Notes: generated by a model from the letters alone, not told the origin. A DNA stretch of 64,000 nucleotides from Methanolobus tindarius DSM 2278 (GCF_000504205.1 NZ_AZAJ01000001.1:1028879-1092878); one strand, 5' to 3'. Shown: positions 9,239 to 18,895, numbered from the stretch's first letter. A program made the numbers and translations.

Positions 9239-10528
9239 TTACCTGAACTTGTTAAAGAATGTGAAGAATAACAGGAAAACACCTGCTGTCACTATGAGGG
9301 ATACAGCATTTGACACACCGGTAGATGAAGTCCATGATGAAAGAGATGAAACTGAATCCTTTGTGTCTGATGATTCTTCAGTATCTGATGATGAATCCTT
9401 GATAGAATCATCGGATTTAGATATATTGGAAGTTATGTTATAGGTTTTTGAAATTTCAGTTGCTGCCGTATTTGCAAGCTCTACAATAGACTCTGTAATA
9501 TTGTCCTTGATATTTACGGATACAGAGAAATCTTCCGAATAATAAGAAGTATCATCATCCTCATTTATTGCTACAAGAGTTGCTTTGTGAATGCCTGAAT
9601 TCATTTCATCGGTTACGGCCTTGTAGACACCAGGGCTTGCATTGTATCTGGAATCCAGAATTTCACCATCCACCAGAATGCGTACTTCCGAATATGACTC
9701 GTTCAATGAATAGCTGACAATTGCAATTCTTCCGGCTTTGAGTCCTCCATCCACAGGCGAAGATACATCAATATCCAGACCATCAGGAAGTTCATCTGAA
9801 GAGGAGACCTGAATTTGTTTCAATGACACATGATTCAGGAATACTGTGACTTCGTCATCCGTCTCAAAAAAAGCTTTCACGTTGGCAAGGAAGACGGTTT
9901 CCGGATTTCCATCCGAATAAACTGTGTAGTAAAAGTATTCATCATCTTCCACCTCATCCTCTTTGAGCAATTTACCATTAAGTCTTAATTCAAGGGTCAC
10001 TTCGTCATCATCCACATCTGTGGCTTCCAGTGTATAGAGACCTGAGAGTTCCAGCTCAGAATCTGTTTTCAATGAATAACTTTTGTCAAGCAACAGGTAA
10101 TTTTCAACATCTTCAACCAGATCCATATATTGTTCAATATAGAGAGTGGAATACACCACACCATCCTCTTCATCCACATCACCTTCTGTGGTAATTTTCA
10201 GGATAAAGTAATCAATCTCTTCATCTTCGTCATCATCCTCGTCTTCGACTATCGAGCGAATGTATTCTAATGGTTGATCTTCTTTAGCAAAATTGTCATC
10301 CAATTCTACTTCTTCCCCGTTAAGGTAGAGTTCAATCCAGACATCACCGCTTTTGCTATTCATGTCCAGTACTTTGAAGGAGTAACCCTGTTCAAGAAAG
10401 ATCTCATCCTGCACTGCCACCTGAGGTTCAGAGTAATGGATCATTGCCTTTGTTCTCACACCTGATGCGGGAGACACACATAACAAAAGGATACATACAG
10501 AGATAATTACAAAATGTATATATTTCAT
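9239..10528 (-). CDS. acidic exported surface protein with two repeated domains
   Basis: A 429-residue protein with a signal peptide (residues 1-23, ending near PASG), a very acidic ectodomain and a C-terminal membrane anchor (about 405-425) followed by FFNKFR. Two related units can be seen: EQGYSFKVLDMNSKSGDVWI near 46 and KSYSLKTDSELELSGLYTLE near 149, each leading to an LxLNG motif; this matches the duplicated S-layer-related domain family of Methanosarcinales, though it is shorter than the main S-layer protein. The stretch 350-400 is Ser/Asp/Thr rich, probably a wall-spanning glycosylated stalk. GAGGT precedes the ATG. Likely a minor envelope protein. Confidence 0.75.
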   Translation of the reverse strand: MKYIHFVIISVCILLLCVSPASGVRTKAMIHYSEPQVAVQDEIFLEQGYSFKVLDMNSKSGDVWIELYLNGEEVELDDNFAKEDQPLEYIRSIVEDEDDDEDEEIDYFILKITTEGDVDEEDGVVYSTLYIEQYMDLVEDVENYLLLDKSYSLKTDSELELSGLYTLEATDVDDDEVTLELRLNGKLLKEDEVEDDEYFYYTVYSDGNPETVFLANVKAFFETDDEVTVFLNHVSLKQIQVSSSDELPDGLDIDVSSPVDGGLKAGRIAIVSYSLNESYSEVRILVDGEILDSRYNASPGVYKAVTDEMNSGIHKATLVAINEDDDTSYYSEDFSVSVNIKDNITESIVELANTAATEISKTYNITSNISKSDDSIKDSSSDTEESSDTKDSVSSLSSWTSSTGVSNAVSLIVTAGVFLLFFTFFNKFR

Positions 10529-10634
10529 CGAAACCTCACACTTAAAACCAATAAAATGACAGAACTTTTACCATTTTCATGGCATTATTACTGTCTTATG
10601 GTTTTTATTGATTTCTATTAATATAGGTGATAAT

Positions 10635-11840
10635 ATGAAATATGTAGTACTCATCGGAGATGGCATGGCAGATGAGCCTCTTGAGGAACTTGGTGGCATG
10701 ACAGTTCTTCAGAAAGCCAACACATCCAACATGGATTACCTTGCAACTTACGGCAGGGCAGGACTTGCACAGACAGTTCCGGAAGGCATGCATCCGGGAA
10801 GTGATGTGGCCAATATGTCAATTGTAGGGTACGATCCGAAAAAGTACTATACAGGCAGGTCACCCCTTGAAGCCGCGAGCATGGGCGTGGAACTTGAAAA
10901 AGATGATGTGGCCTTCCGCTGCAACCTGATAACCATCAAGGATGATCTGATAGCTGACTACAGTTCCGAACATATTACTAATGAGGAAGCTAAGGAACTG
11001 ATAGAAAGCATTGATGCAGAACTTGGAGATGAAAAGGTCAGGTTTTATCCGGGAATCAGTTACCGTCATCTTATGGTAGGCAAGAAAGGACTTGGTGCAA
11101 ATACCGAATGTGTACCTCCACATGATGTTATTGATGAAAACAGATATGAGCACATGCCAAAAGGTGAAGACAGTGAACTAATCTGTGAACTGACCGAAAA
11201 ATCCATGGATATACTGAAAGACCATCCTGTCAACCTTAAAAGAATTGAACAAGGCAAGAACCCAGGAAATTCCATATGGCTCTGGGGACAGGGATATGCA
11301 CCTGCATTCACACCTTTTGGAGAACTGTACAGTCTCAAAGGAGCTATTATATCAGCAGTTGATCTTGTGAAAGGAATAGGAATCTATGCAGGTCTTGATG
11401 TTATCGAAGTACCTGGTGCAACAGGATATCTTGACACAAATTATCTGGGCAAGGCAGAATACGCAATTGATGCACTCAAAGACCATGATTTTGTATTTGT
11501 ACATGTGGAAGCTCCTGATGAAGCCGGACACATGGGCAATATGAATGCAAAGATTCAGGCCATTGAGGATTTTGATGATAAGGTTGTAGGTACAGTGCTA
11601 AAAGCAGCTAAGGAAATGGATGAAGATGTAACCATAATGGTACTTCCTGACCATCCGACACCTATAGCACTGAGAACCCACACATCCAATCCAATACCTG
11701 TAGCTATTTACTGCACTTCACAAAAAGTATCAGATGATGCCGATGCATTTAACGAGGAAGCTGTAAAGAAAGGAACTCTCGGGACAGTTTACGCAGCGGA
11801 TCTTGTAAGAAAACTTATTGATGGCGAGTGGGCTCAATAA
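10635..11840 (+). CDS. apgM: cofactor-independent phosphoglycerate mutase, archaeal type
   Basis: Interconverts 3- and 2-phosphoglycerate in glycolysis/gluconeogenesis without 2,3-bisphosphoglycerate. The 401-residue alkaline-phosphatase-fold protein has the N-terminal metal site [11 protein letters not shown] (residues 4-14), the serine nucleophile region [11 protein letters not shown] (about 58-68), and the metal-binding [13 protein letters not shown] (about 295-307) and LPDHPTPI near 338. The start is set at the ATG at 10635 because GGTGAT lies just upstream and this is the usual N-terminus; an in-frame upstream ATG at 10608 has no such support. Confidence 0.93.
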   Translation: MKYVVLIGDGMADEPLEELGGMTVLQKANTSNMDYLATYGRAGLAQTVPEGMHPGSDVANMSIVGYDPKKYYTGRSPLEAASMGVELEKDDVAFRCNLITIKDDLIADYSSEHITNEEAKELIESIDAELGDEKVRFYPGISYRHLMVGKKGLGANTECVPPHDVIDENRYEHMPKGEDSELICELTEKSMDILKDHPVNLKRIEQGKNPGNSIWLWGQGYAPAFTPFGELYSLKGAIISAVDLVKGIGIYAGLDVIEVPGATGYLDTNYLGKAEYAIDALKDHDFVFVHVEAPDEAGHMGNMNAKIQAIEDFDDKVVGTVLKAAKEMDEDVTIMVLPDHPTPIALRTHTSNPIPVAIYCTSQKVSDDADAFNEEAVKKGTLGTVYAADLVRKLIDGEWAQ

Positions 11841-11850
11841 CCCACCCCAC

Positions 11851-11872
11851 AATGCCTCTTGCATTCTTTTTT
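11851..11872 (+). terminator. probable terminator of apgM
   Basis: AATGC (11851-11855) and GCATT (11861-11865) form a short stem with loop CTCTT, followed by CTTTTTT. A second inverted repeat, GTGGG/CCCAC, overlaps the apgM stop just before it. Confidence 0.5.
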
Positions 11873-11893
11873 AAATTTAAAAAACACTCATTA

Positions 11894-11903
11894 TTTATAT
11901 ATA
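11894..11903 (+). promoter_or_regulatory. TATA box of the hsp20 gene
   Basis: TTTATATATA at 11894-11903 would place transcription start near 11925, giving a leader of about 60 bases with GAGAGTGGT before the ATG. Confidence 0.5.
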
Positions 11904-11983
11904 GAAAAACTTAGATATTATTTATAGTGGGAGTATCTGTTTTTTGGATAGTTCCATCCATATATAAACAAGAGAGTGGTAAA

Positions 11984-12445
11984 ATGAAGTTTGGACTAAC
12001 ACCATGGTCACCATCCACAGCCTCAAGGTGGGACCCGTTTGATGATATGAGGCAGATGCAGGAGCGCCTTAACCGTTTGTTTGGAGATAGCGAACGGAGT
12101 TCGGATATGATGGACATTGATACATTATCCCCTCTGGTTGATATCAAGGAAGAAGATAACAACATCATTGTTACAACAGATCTTCCAGGTGTCAGCAAAG
12201 ATGATGTTGACATTGATATAAGTAACAATAGAGTTTGGATTAAGGCCAACATGCACAAGGAGTCAGAAGATCAAAAAGAAGGCTACCTTATGCGTGAGAG
12301 AACTTACAGCCGGTTTGCAAGAGCATTCAACCTTCCATCCATGGTAAATGAAGATGCTGCATGTGCCAAGCTTGAGAACGGTGTGCTTACTATCACAATG
12401 CCAAAGGCGGAGATAGAAGAAAAGCACAGGATAATGATCGAATAA
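11984..12445 (+). CDS. small heat shock protein Hsp20/alpha-crystallin
   Basis: An ATP-independent chaperone that holds unfolding proteins. The 153-residue protein has a divergent N-terminus with WDPFDDMRQMQERLNRLFG (residues 15-33), an alpha-crystallin domain (about 47-140) with DLPGVSKDDV and the conserved LENGVLTITMPKAE, and a short C-terminal tail. The ATG at 11984 is preceded by GAGAGTGGT; an upstream TTG/GTG-type extension would encode a hydrophobic run not found in the family. Monocistronic with its own promoter and terminator. Confidence 0.93.
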   Translation: MKFGLTPWSPSTASRWDPFDDMRQMQERLNRLFGDSERSSDMMDIDTLSPLVDIKEEDNNIIVTTDLPGVSKDDVDIDISNNRVWIKANMHKESEDQKEGYLMRERTYSRFARAFNLPSMVNEDAACAKLENGVLTITMPKAEIEEKHRIMIE

Positions 12446-12455
12446 AGATTACTTC

Positions 12456-12482
12456 AGGTCCGATTATTCGGACTTCTTTTTT
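12456..12482 (+). terminator. terminator of hsp20
   Basis: AGGTCCGA (12456-12463) pairs with TCGGACTT (12468-12475) with one G-T wobble and loop TTAT, then a CTTTTTTT run. Confidence 0.7.
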
Positions 12483-12863
12483 ATTACCCCTACTAATATT
12501 ATTCGTCATTCGATAATTTTATATTGCGGCATCAGTTAGAAATATCATCATCCTTTGCTCAGTCGGGGTAACTGTCATCATCGCCGCAAAAAAGTACAAC
12601 GCAAATATAGTATATTACTTTTCTCTGAAGAAAAGTGATGATTATGGTGTTTCAAACTTGTAAATGAGCTTACAATATTCAATATATCCAACAATATCAA
12701 TATGCTTAAATAATAACAACCCAGACTCTAAAATTGGTTTTAAAAGTGTGGTTGGTTCATACTAAAATCAAAATGATCTGTGTATAGTTACATCAGTTAA
12801 AAATTACACAGTCTTAATAATTTTAAATAGATGCGGGCCATCCACATGAGAGAATGGTAAATT
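12483..12863. other. 380-base intergenic region with nested inverted repeats
   Basis: No credible coding sequence. GCGGC (12527-12531) pairs with GCCGC (12581-12585), and inside these CAGTT (12534-12538) pairs with AACTG (12569-12573). A separate perfect hairpin follows: ACTTTTCT (12617-12624), loop CTGA, AGAAAAGT (12629-12636). Near the 3' end AATTTTAAATAG (about 12822-12833) is a TATA-like element for the regulator gene at 12864, and TGTGGTTGGTT (12747-12757) recurs after that gene at 13733-13743. Structured RNA, operator region or decayed DNA are all possible. Confidence 0.4.
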
Positions 12864-13658
12864 ATGAGAAGAGCATTAATTGAAACTATTAGCAGATCTG
12901 AAAAAAGAAAGGATGTTTTACTGCTCCTGCAAAACGGACCAGTTAGCATGTCAAATATTTTACAAGCACTTGATGTCAGCAGAAATGCCCTCCTTCCCCA
13001 GATGAAAATATTAGAGGAGGCTCATTTAATTAAAAAAAATGAAAAAGATGACACATATTTTCTTTCTAAATTCGGGGAAATCATAATCAGAGATCTGGAA
13101 CCATTGCTCAGCACTCTTGAGGTGCTTGAAAAACAGATGGACTATCTTTTAAGCCACAATATAGACTTCGTACCAGCTGAACTTTTGTATCGAATTAGAG
13201 AACTAAAAACTTGTAAACTTATAGAACCTGATTTACATGAAGCTCTGGATTTGAGTCAGATTGCAATTGAGAAATGCCTTAAATCTGAAAAGATATTCTG
13301 TGTAACATCTATATACCACTCTGAATATCCACCCCTATTCACCAAATATGCAAAAAATAGGTCAGAGTTCAACTTTGTTATTACAAGAGATGTGCTCGCG
13401 AAGTTTATCAAAGATGACAAACAAAAACTTGAAGAACTCATTCAATATCCAAATATCAATTTTTACATATACCCCTATAAAATGGAACTTTCCGCTTTGC
13501 TGATGGCTACAGATCTTATGTTACTAAGGCTCTTGGCGTTTAATGAGATTTATGACCCACGATATCTCATCTCCAGTGAACAGGAAGCTATTATCTGGGG
13601 AAAGGAACTTTTTGATCACTATTTCAGCAAAGCTGAGCCCCTCTTAAGTGTTGAATAA
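12864..13658 (+). CDS. winged-helix transcriptional regulator with FilR1-type (DUF1724) domain
   Basis: A 264-residue DNA-binding regulator. Residues 10-75 form a winged helix-turn-helix (KRKDVLLLLQNGPVSMSNIL, then SRNALLPQMKILEEAHLIKK); residues about 130-255 match the layout of the archaeal DUF1724/FilR1 middle domain, a family expanded in Methanosarcinales and linked to regulation of filament growth and methanogenesis genes. It stands alone between two intergenic regions rich in inverted repeats and an 11-base repeat, so local or autoregulation is possible. The ligand and targets cannot be told from sequence. Confidence 0.85.
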   Translation: MRRALIETISRSEKRKDVLLLLQNGPVSMSNILQALDVSRNALLPQMKILEEAHLIKKNEKDDTYFLSKFGEIIIRDLEPLLSTLEVLEKQMDYLLSHNIDFVPAELLYRIRELKTCKLIEPDLHEALDLSQIAIEKCLKSEKIFCVTSIYHSEYPPLFTKYAKNRSEFNFVITRDVLAKFIKDDKQKLEELIQYPNINFYIYPYKMELSALLMATDLMLLRLLAFNEIYDPRYLISSEQEAIIWGKELFDHYFSKAEPLLSVE

Positions 13659-13683
13659 ACAGTATTCAAAACAAGTTGGAAGG

Positions 13684-13775
13684 GAAGTAAGTACAATAAT
13701 AGATTTATAGAGTTACGATTTTGCTTCAATTTTGTGGTTGGTTGATAGTTGTAGATTGAAACTTGTACTTACTTC
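13684..13775. repeat. perfect 13-bp inverted repeat spanning 92 bases
   Basis: GAAGTAAGTACAA (13684-13696) and TTGTACTTACTTC (13763-13775) are exact reverse complements. Inside, TTCAAT (13725-13730) pairs with ATTGAA (13755-13760). The element lies between the FilR1-type regulator and cofE and contains the second copy of TGTGGTTGGTT. It may be a structured RNA, a terminator or a miniature mobile element remnant. Confidence 0.5.
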
Positions 13776-13910
13776 AATAATCCACTCCCGACATATATTA
13801 TTGTAAGTTTCAGATATAAACTAACCTTGTATGAATTTAACATAGCATTATTAATTAACATAAGAGCATTATTCACAACAACATAATCATATCTATTGGA
13901 GATTTTTAAA

Positions 13911-14669
13911 TTGAAAATGCAGGCATTTACTGTAGAAAACATCCCTTTGATAAAAGAAGGAGACGATATTGCATCGATTATCTGTGAAAATACTACCATA
14001 GAAGATAATGACATTGTTGTAATAGCTTCTACCATTGTTGCCAAAGCAGAAGGCAGGATGTTCAGACTGGAAGATATAATACCCGGAGAAAGAGCACTGA
14101 CTATTGCATCAAAGCATAATCTTGATGCAAGATTTGTACAGGCAGTACTTGACCGTAGCAAGGAAGTGCTGGTAGATTACCCAATATTTTTGGTTGAAAC
14201 ACATAACGGACATGTCTGCATTAAAGCAGGAATTGACGAATCAAATGTTGATGTAGGCTATCTGGCAGATCTGCCATCTAATCCTGATGAAAGTACATCC
14301 CGGATTGGAGAGGCGATTGAGCAGATTACCGGAAAGAAAATCAGCGTCATACTCACAGATACCAACGGCAGAGCATTTAAAATAGGACAGACTGGAATTG
14401 CCATTGGTGTTTACAGGATACATCCGATAAAGAACTGGAAAGGACAGAAAGACCTGTTTGGAAACACCCTTGAAATTACAGAAGAAGCAATTGCAGATGA
14501 GATTGCAGGAGCTGCAAACCTGCTCATGGGAGAAGGTGACGGCGGATATCCGGTAGTCATTATCAGAGGACTGGAACTTAGATCAGAAGAGTCATCCATT
14601 CAGGAAATATACCGTAGTGACCGGGAAGATATAATTAAAAAGGGACTTCGCTGTTTAAGCAAAGTCTGA
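13911..14669 (+). CDS. cofE: coenzyme F420-0:L-glutamate ligase
   Basis: CofE adds glutamate residues to F420-0 with GTP, finishing the deazaflavin hydride carrier F420 used throughout methanogenesis. The 252-residue protein has the family landmarks [13 protein letters not shown] (near residue 6), [15 protein letters not shown] (about 35-50), [20 protein letters not shown] (about 145-165) and [16 protein letters not shown]. The TTG at 13911 is taken as start because GGAG (13898-13901) lies nine bases before it; the ATG at 13917 is 15 bases away and an alternative. It ends inside the convergent dCMP deaminase gene (15-base overlap). Confidence 0.93.
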   Translation: MKMQAFTVENIPLIKEGDDIASIICENTTIEDNDIVVIASTIVAKAEGRMFRLEDIIPGERALTIASKHNLDARFVQAVLDRSKEVLVDYPIFLVETHNGHVCIKAGIDESNVDVGYLADLPSNPDESTSRIGEAIEQITGKKISVILTDTNGRAFKIGQTGIAIGVYRIHPIKNWKGQKDLFGNTLEITEEAIADEIAGAANLLMGEGDGGYPVVIIRGLELRSEESSIQEIYRSDREDIIKKGLRCLSKV

Positions 14670-15116
14670 TACCGGGATGTTAACAACCTCTACACCGGAT
14701 TCCTCAAAGAAAACAAGTGAATCTGCATCCGGGTAAGGCTGGATGTAAACAACTTTTTTGATATTTGAATTGATTATCATTTTTGCGCAGAGTATGCATG
14801 GCTGGTGAGTGCAGTAAAGTGTGGCACCATCTGTGCTGACACCATGCAGGGCAGCCTGGATAATTGCATTCTGTTCAGCATGTACCGCACGGCATTTTTC
14901 ATGACGGGTACCTGAAGCAATATTATTTTGCTGTCTTATACAACCTATATCAAGACAATGTTCCATATTTCTCGGTGCACCATTATAACCTGTGGAAAGT
15001 ATACGTTTATCCCTGGCAATTACGGCTCCAACTCTGTTTCGCAAGCAAGTGGAGCGTTTGGCCACAACCGTAGCTATCTCAAGAAAATACTCATCTATAC
15101 TTGGCCTTTCAGTCAT
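14655..15116 (-). CDS. dCMP deaminase (deoxycytidylate deaminase family)
   Basis: Zinc-dependent deaminase converting dCMP to dUMP for thymidylate synthesis. The 153-residue protein has the catalytic VHAEQNAI motif (His-Ala-Glu near residue 79) and the zinc pair PCILCAKMI near 106. TTATATATA on the minus strand (15140-15148) lies about 26 bases before the ATG, so the mRNA is probably leaderless. The 3' end overlaps cofE by 15 bases in convergent orientation. Confidence 0.92.
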   Translation of the reverse strand: MTERPSIDEYFLEIATVVAKRSTCLRNRVGAVIARDKRILSTGYNGAPRNMEHCLDIGCIRQQNNIASGTRHEKCRAVHAEQNAIIQAALHGVSTDGATLYCTHQPCILCAKMIINSNIKKVVYIQPYPDADSLVFFEESGVEVVNIPVSDFA

Positions 15117-15139
15117 CGTTTAAATGAAGCAGTAAGTGG

Positions 15140-15192
15140 TATATATAAGTTGTAGTGTAAGAGGTAATCATCAATTTCAATTGCTTATATAG
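15140..15192. promoter_or_regulatory. divergent promoters for dCMP deaminase and secF
   Basis: TATATATAA (15140-15148) faces the deaminase gene; CTTATATAG (15184-15192) faces secF and would give a leader of about 20 bases. Motif and spacing inference. Confidence 0.45.
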
Positions 15193-15230
15193 ATGAAATT
15201 GAGTAGTTATTATTTCTGGAGCATAGAAAC

Positions 15231-16133
15231 ATGGAAGTCGGTTTGACTGAACGTTTAGATTCTTTTGTTAGAAAACATGACGATCGTCAGCTTGCAGCAT
15301 TACCGCTTATTGTATTTGTTATTTCATTAATTATACTTGCAATTACTTTTGCAAGCAGCGGATCACCTGTAAAGCTTGGAATGGATTTTGAAGGCGGAAC
15401 TATGATCTCAATGGCAAGCCAGGAAAGTGTGGCAGCCATTCAGCAGAAGTATGCAGATTACCCTATCACCGACGTCAGACAGGCCGGATCACGTATAATA
15501 ATGCAGTTTGGGCCAATGAACGATGAACTGCAGCAGGAGCTTACAACTGATGTGATAGAGTCCTACGAGAATGTTGAGATTAATCAGGTAGGACCAGTAT
15601 ACGGTGCAAGCCTGCAGAAACAGGCAGTAAAAGCAGTAATTATATCATTCATAGGAATGGCAATTGTGGTCTTTTTGATATTCAGAACATTCGTACCATC
15701 CGTAGCTGTAGTCATTTCAGCAATATCAGACATAGCAATTGCAGCAGCATTCATGAACATCGTAGGAATTGAACTGTCCCTTGGCACAGTTGCAGCCCTT
15801 TTGATGCTCATCGGTTATTCGGTAGACAGTGATATTTTGCTTACAACAAGAGTTTTGAAACGACGTGGAACCCCACAGGAAAACATCAGCAACGCAATGC
15901 ATACAGGTGTCACAATGACAACAACAACCCTTGCAGCTCTTGTGGCAATGTACTTTGTTTCCACATTCTCCTACGTTCTCAGCCCATCATTTTCACAAAT
16001 TACCCTTCTTTCAAACATATCCATCGTCCTCATTTTCGGACTGGTTGCAGATATGATGAACACCTGGATGCTTAACACATCAATTCTCAGGTGGCATGTC
16101 ACAAGTGTCGGCACAAGGAGGAGAAAAGCATGA
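15231..16133 (+). CDS. secF: protein translocase subunit SecF
   Basis: SecF works with SecD to support protein export through SecYEG. The 300-residue protein has an N-terminal membrane helix (about 20-42), a periplasmic-type domain with GMDFEGGTMISM (near residue 52), and five further helices from about 125, including the SecD/F signature region VDSDILLTTRVLKRRG (about 198-213). In archaea secF precedes secD, as here; the stop overlaps the secD start (ATGA). Confidence 0.95.
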   Translation: MEVGLTERLDSFVRKHDDRQLAALPLIVFVISLIILAITFASSGSPVKLGMDFEGGTMISMASQESVAAIQQKYADYPITDVRQAGSRIIMQFGPMNDELQQELTTDVIESYENVEINQVGPVYGASLQKQAVKAVIISFIGMAIVVFLIFRTFVPSVAVVISAISDIAIAAAFMNIVGIELSLGTVAALLMLIGYSVDSDILLTTRVLKRRGTPQENISNAMHTGVTMTTTTLAALVAMYFVSTFSYVLSPSFSQITLLSNISIVLIFGLVADMMNTWMLNTSILRWHVTSVGTRRRKA

Positions 16134-17824
16134 GGGACGATGAAAATCAGAGCCTGTTCAAAGATATCAGGGTCATTGTATTTATTATTGCAATACTTGG
16201 TTCTATGATATTCATACATCCAGGTTACAGCTCTGACGAAGGTTTCACAACCAACCTCAACTACGGACTTGATCTTGAAGGTGGTTCCTGGCTTCAGCTC
16301 AAACTTCAGGGTGCTGTTGCACAGCTTGACGCAGACGAAGGCCTTCTTGTAAAAGAAATCGTCAATATCAACCTTGTAGAAGACGTTAATATTGCATCCG
16401 TAAATGAAGAGGAAGATGATATAACAGTAACTTTCACATCAGCTTCGATACTTACCAATAATCAGATGGATCAGCTTGGAGTTGGCCAGACAACGATTTC
16501 ACGAAGCAATAACGTTACACAGGTAGTGCTTCACTCAACTAAAGAGACACTCATCAGCACATACCTTGCAGACACGCTGAAAACAGAAGTAATTCCAACA
16601 CTTATTTCTGATGGAGTGGAATATGAAATCAGGACTGCAATTACACAGGAAGAACTTGAAGCCCTGATGGAAAAGGTTGGAGGTTTTATTGTAACTGACA
16701 TCAACGGAGATCCTGTCTACAAGGAAGGAGTTACAACCGAAACCAGAGACCTTACAAAAGAAATCCTCAGTGACAAGCTAAATTCCATCGGACTTAAAGA
16801 CATACCAGTAAAAACAGTCGGTGAAGATTACATTCTTATTGACTTTGCAGGAATTGACCTTGCAACTGCCAAGAACATCGCAGAGAAACCTGGTAAATTT
16901 GAGATAAGAATCGTAACCCAGGGCAATGAATCCAAACACGTGCTTTACGGTGATGAAATAGAATCCGTAAGCATCGTAGGATATCATGAAGACCAGGGAC
17001 AATGGTATGTTCCATTCACCCTGACAGATGCCGGTGCCCAGGCACTTCAGGAAATTGCCATTGAAACCGGTGCAACTCAGGATCCGATGTCACATAACCT
17101 TGTAATGTACCTGGATGAGAACGAGGTTTATAGTGCGCCTCTCAGTTACTCTGCAGCAGACAAGCTGGAACAAGCACCAATATACTCATGGCAGGCTTCA
17201 ACCGGCGCTGACGAAGAAAGTAAGACAAGAGCAGAGGAATTACAGATTCACCTGCGTGCAGGTGCGTTACCTGTGAATGTCGAACTTATGGGATCAGGCC
17301 ATGTGGATGCATCCCTTGGACAGCAATTCAAGACACAGGCTGTTATTGCAGGAATGATTGCACTTCTTGCAGTTGCGTTTGTGATTTTCAGGAAATATAA
17401 CAAACCTGCTATTCTGATACCAATGGTCAGCACTTCAATAAGTGAAGTAATAATGATCCTTGGTTTTGCAGCAGCAATCGGATGGCAACTTGACCTTGCA
17501 AGTATAGCTGGTATCATAGCAGCCATAGGAACAGGTATTGACCACCTTGTTATAATTACTGATGAAGTGCTGTATGAAGGAAAACTCCCGCCAAGAAAAG
17601 TTTATCTTTCAAGGATTACAAAAGCATTCGGGATCATATTTGCAGCATCTGCAACAACCATTATCGCAATGTCACCACTTGTCATAATGGGATTTGGAAG
17701 CCTGAAAGGATTTGCAATCACAACAATCGTTGGTGTCCTTATTGGAATACTGATCGCAAGACCAGTTTATGGTAAGGTCATCCATGAAGTGCTTGCAAAA
17801 GGTGCAGAAGCTGAAGCAGAGTAA
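16130..17824 (+). CDS. secD: protein translocase subunit SecD
   Basis: Partner of SecF in preprotein translocation. The 564-residue protein has a first helix (about 14-30), the conserved LNYGLDLEGGSWLQLKL motif near residue 42, a large external domain, and a C-terminal block of five helices (about 400-555) with TGIDHLVIITDE in the SecD/F family region. The start at 16130 is taken because GGAGGAG lies just upstream and the ATG overlaps the secF stop; a longer in-frame start inside secF has no support. Eleven bases separate it from the clamp-loader gene. Confidence 0.95.
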   Translation: MRDDENQSLFKDIRVIVFIIAILGSMIFIHPGYSSDEGFTTNLNYGLDLEGGSWLQLKLQGAVAQLDADEGLLVKEIVNINLVEDVNIASVNEEEDDITVTFTSASILTNNQMDQLGVGQTTISRSNNVTQVVLHSTKETLISTYLADTLKTEVIPTLISDGVEYEIRTAITQEELEALMEKVGGFIVTDINGDPVYKEGVTTETRDLTKEILSDKLNSIGLKDIPVKTVGEDYILIDFAGIDLATAKNIAEKPGKFEIRIVTQGNESKHVLYGDEIESVSIVGYHEDQGQWYVPFTLTDAGAQALQEIAIETGATQDPMSHNLVMYLDENEVYSAPLSYSAADKLEQAPIYSWQASTGADEESKTRAEELQIHLRAGALPVNVELMGSGHVDASLGQQFKTQAVIAGMIALLAVAFVIFRKYNKPAILIPMVSTSISEVIMILGFAAAIGWQLDLASIAGIIAAIGTGIDHLVIITDEVLYEGKLPPRKVYLSRITKAFGIIFAASATTIIAMSPLVIMGFGSLKGFAITTIVGVLIGILIARPVYGKVIHEVLAKGAEAEAE

Positions 17825-17835
17825 GGAGATATATA

Positions 17836-18879
17836 ATGAAGGACCTGTGGACTGTAAAATACCGGCCAAAGACCTTTGATGAGATTATCGGTAACGAACA
17901 ATCCCTGGACATGATCAGGAAACTGGCCATGTCCAATAACCTTCCTCATCTTGTGTTCCACGGCCCGGAAAACTCAGGCAAGTCAAGTGCAGCCTTTGCA
18001 CTTGCCTTTGAACTGTATGGAGATGATTACGAGCGGAATCTCGCTTACTTCAATGCGTCTGATTTCTTTGAACAGGGTAAAAGCTACCTTGTGCGTGATA
18101 AAAGATTCCTGCGTATCATAGGCACTGATGATCCTAAAAAGATATCAGGCAGTGTAATCCATATTTTCAAAGAAATAATTAATGAATATGCCAGCATGGC
18201 ACCCGTAGATGCAGACTACAAAATCATATTTATTGACAATGCAGAATCACTTAACTCAGATTCACAGCATGCCCTTAGAAGAATTATGGAGAAATACACG
18301 ACAACCTGCCGTTTTATATTCTCTACCACACAGCCTTCTAAACTTATTACTCCTTTAAGATCCAGAGGACTGCAATTATTTTTCACACATGTATCTGATG
18401 ACAAAATGACAAAGTTCATCTCAGAAGTTGCGGAAAATGAAGGACTTAACATAAGTACTGATGGCATTGCAGCACTTGTATATCACGCAAAAGGCAATGT
18501 TGCCAAAGCTTTAAACACTTTACAGGTTGCTTCGATTCAACCTGGAAATGAAAGCATGGATACGCAGCAAATATATGATGCAGCTCTTGGAGAACAATCC
18601 GAAAATATTAACAAGCTCTTTGAGTCCATGGTTGGAAAGAATATTCTTGAAGCCAGAAAGAATATTGATGAACTGATTCTGGGAGAAGGGTTATCAGGAC
18701 AGGAAATTCTCTTGCAGCTACATCAGGCTACTGTAAACTCAAACGAACCTGATGACATTATTGCCAGATGGGTCACAAAGATAGCTGACACTGATATCTA
18801 TCTTACTGAGAGTGCGAACGAGAGAATACAGATAGAAGCCCTTGTTGCAGGGTTTTGTCAGCAGGATGCCAATTTATAA
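17836..18879 (+). CDS. replication factor C small subunit 2 (atypical clamp loader subunit)
   Basis: An AAA+ subunit of the clamp loader that places PCNA on primed DNA. The 347-residue protein has the RFC-box start LWTVKYRPKTFDEIIGNEQ (residues 4-22), but its Walker A is GPENSGKSS (about 44-52) instead of GPPGTGKT, its Walker B ends FIDNAES instead of DEAD, and sensor/arginine-finger LRSRG near 175 replaces SRC. This fits the divergent second small subunit known in Methanosarcinales three-part RFC complexes. It lies 11 bases after secD and 16 before elp3. Reduced ATPase activity is inferred. Confidence 0.85.
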   Translation: MKDLWTVKYRPKTFDEIIGNEQSLDMIRKLAMSNNLPHLVFHGPENSGKSSAAFALAFELYGDDYERNLAYFNASDFFEQGKSYLVRDKRFLRIIGTDDPKKISGSVIHIFKEIINEYASMAPVDADYKIIFIDNAESLNSDSQHALRRIMEKYTTTCRFIFSTTQPSKLITPLRSRGLQLFFTHVSDDKMTKFISEVAENEGLNISTDGIAALVYHAKGNVAKALNTLQVASIQPGNESMDTQQIYDAALGEQSENINKLFESMVGKNILEARKNIDELILGEGLSGQEILLQLHQATVNSNEPDDIIARWVTKIADTDIYLTESANERIQIEALVAGFCQQDANL

Positions 18880-18895
18880 TCAGATTTGATGGCTC

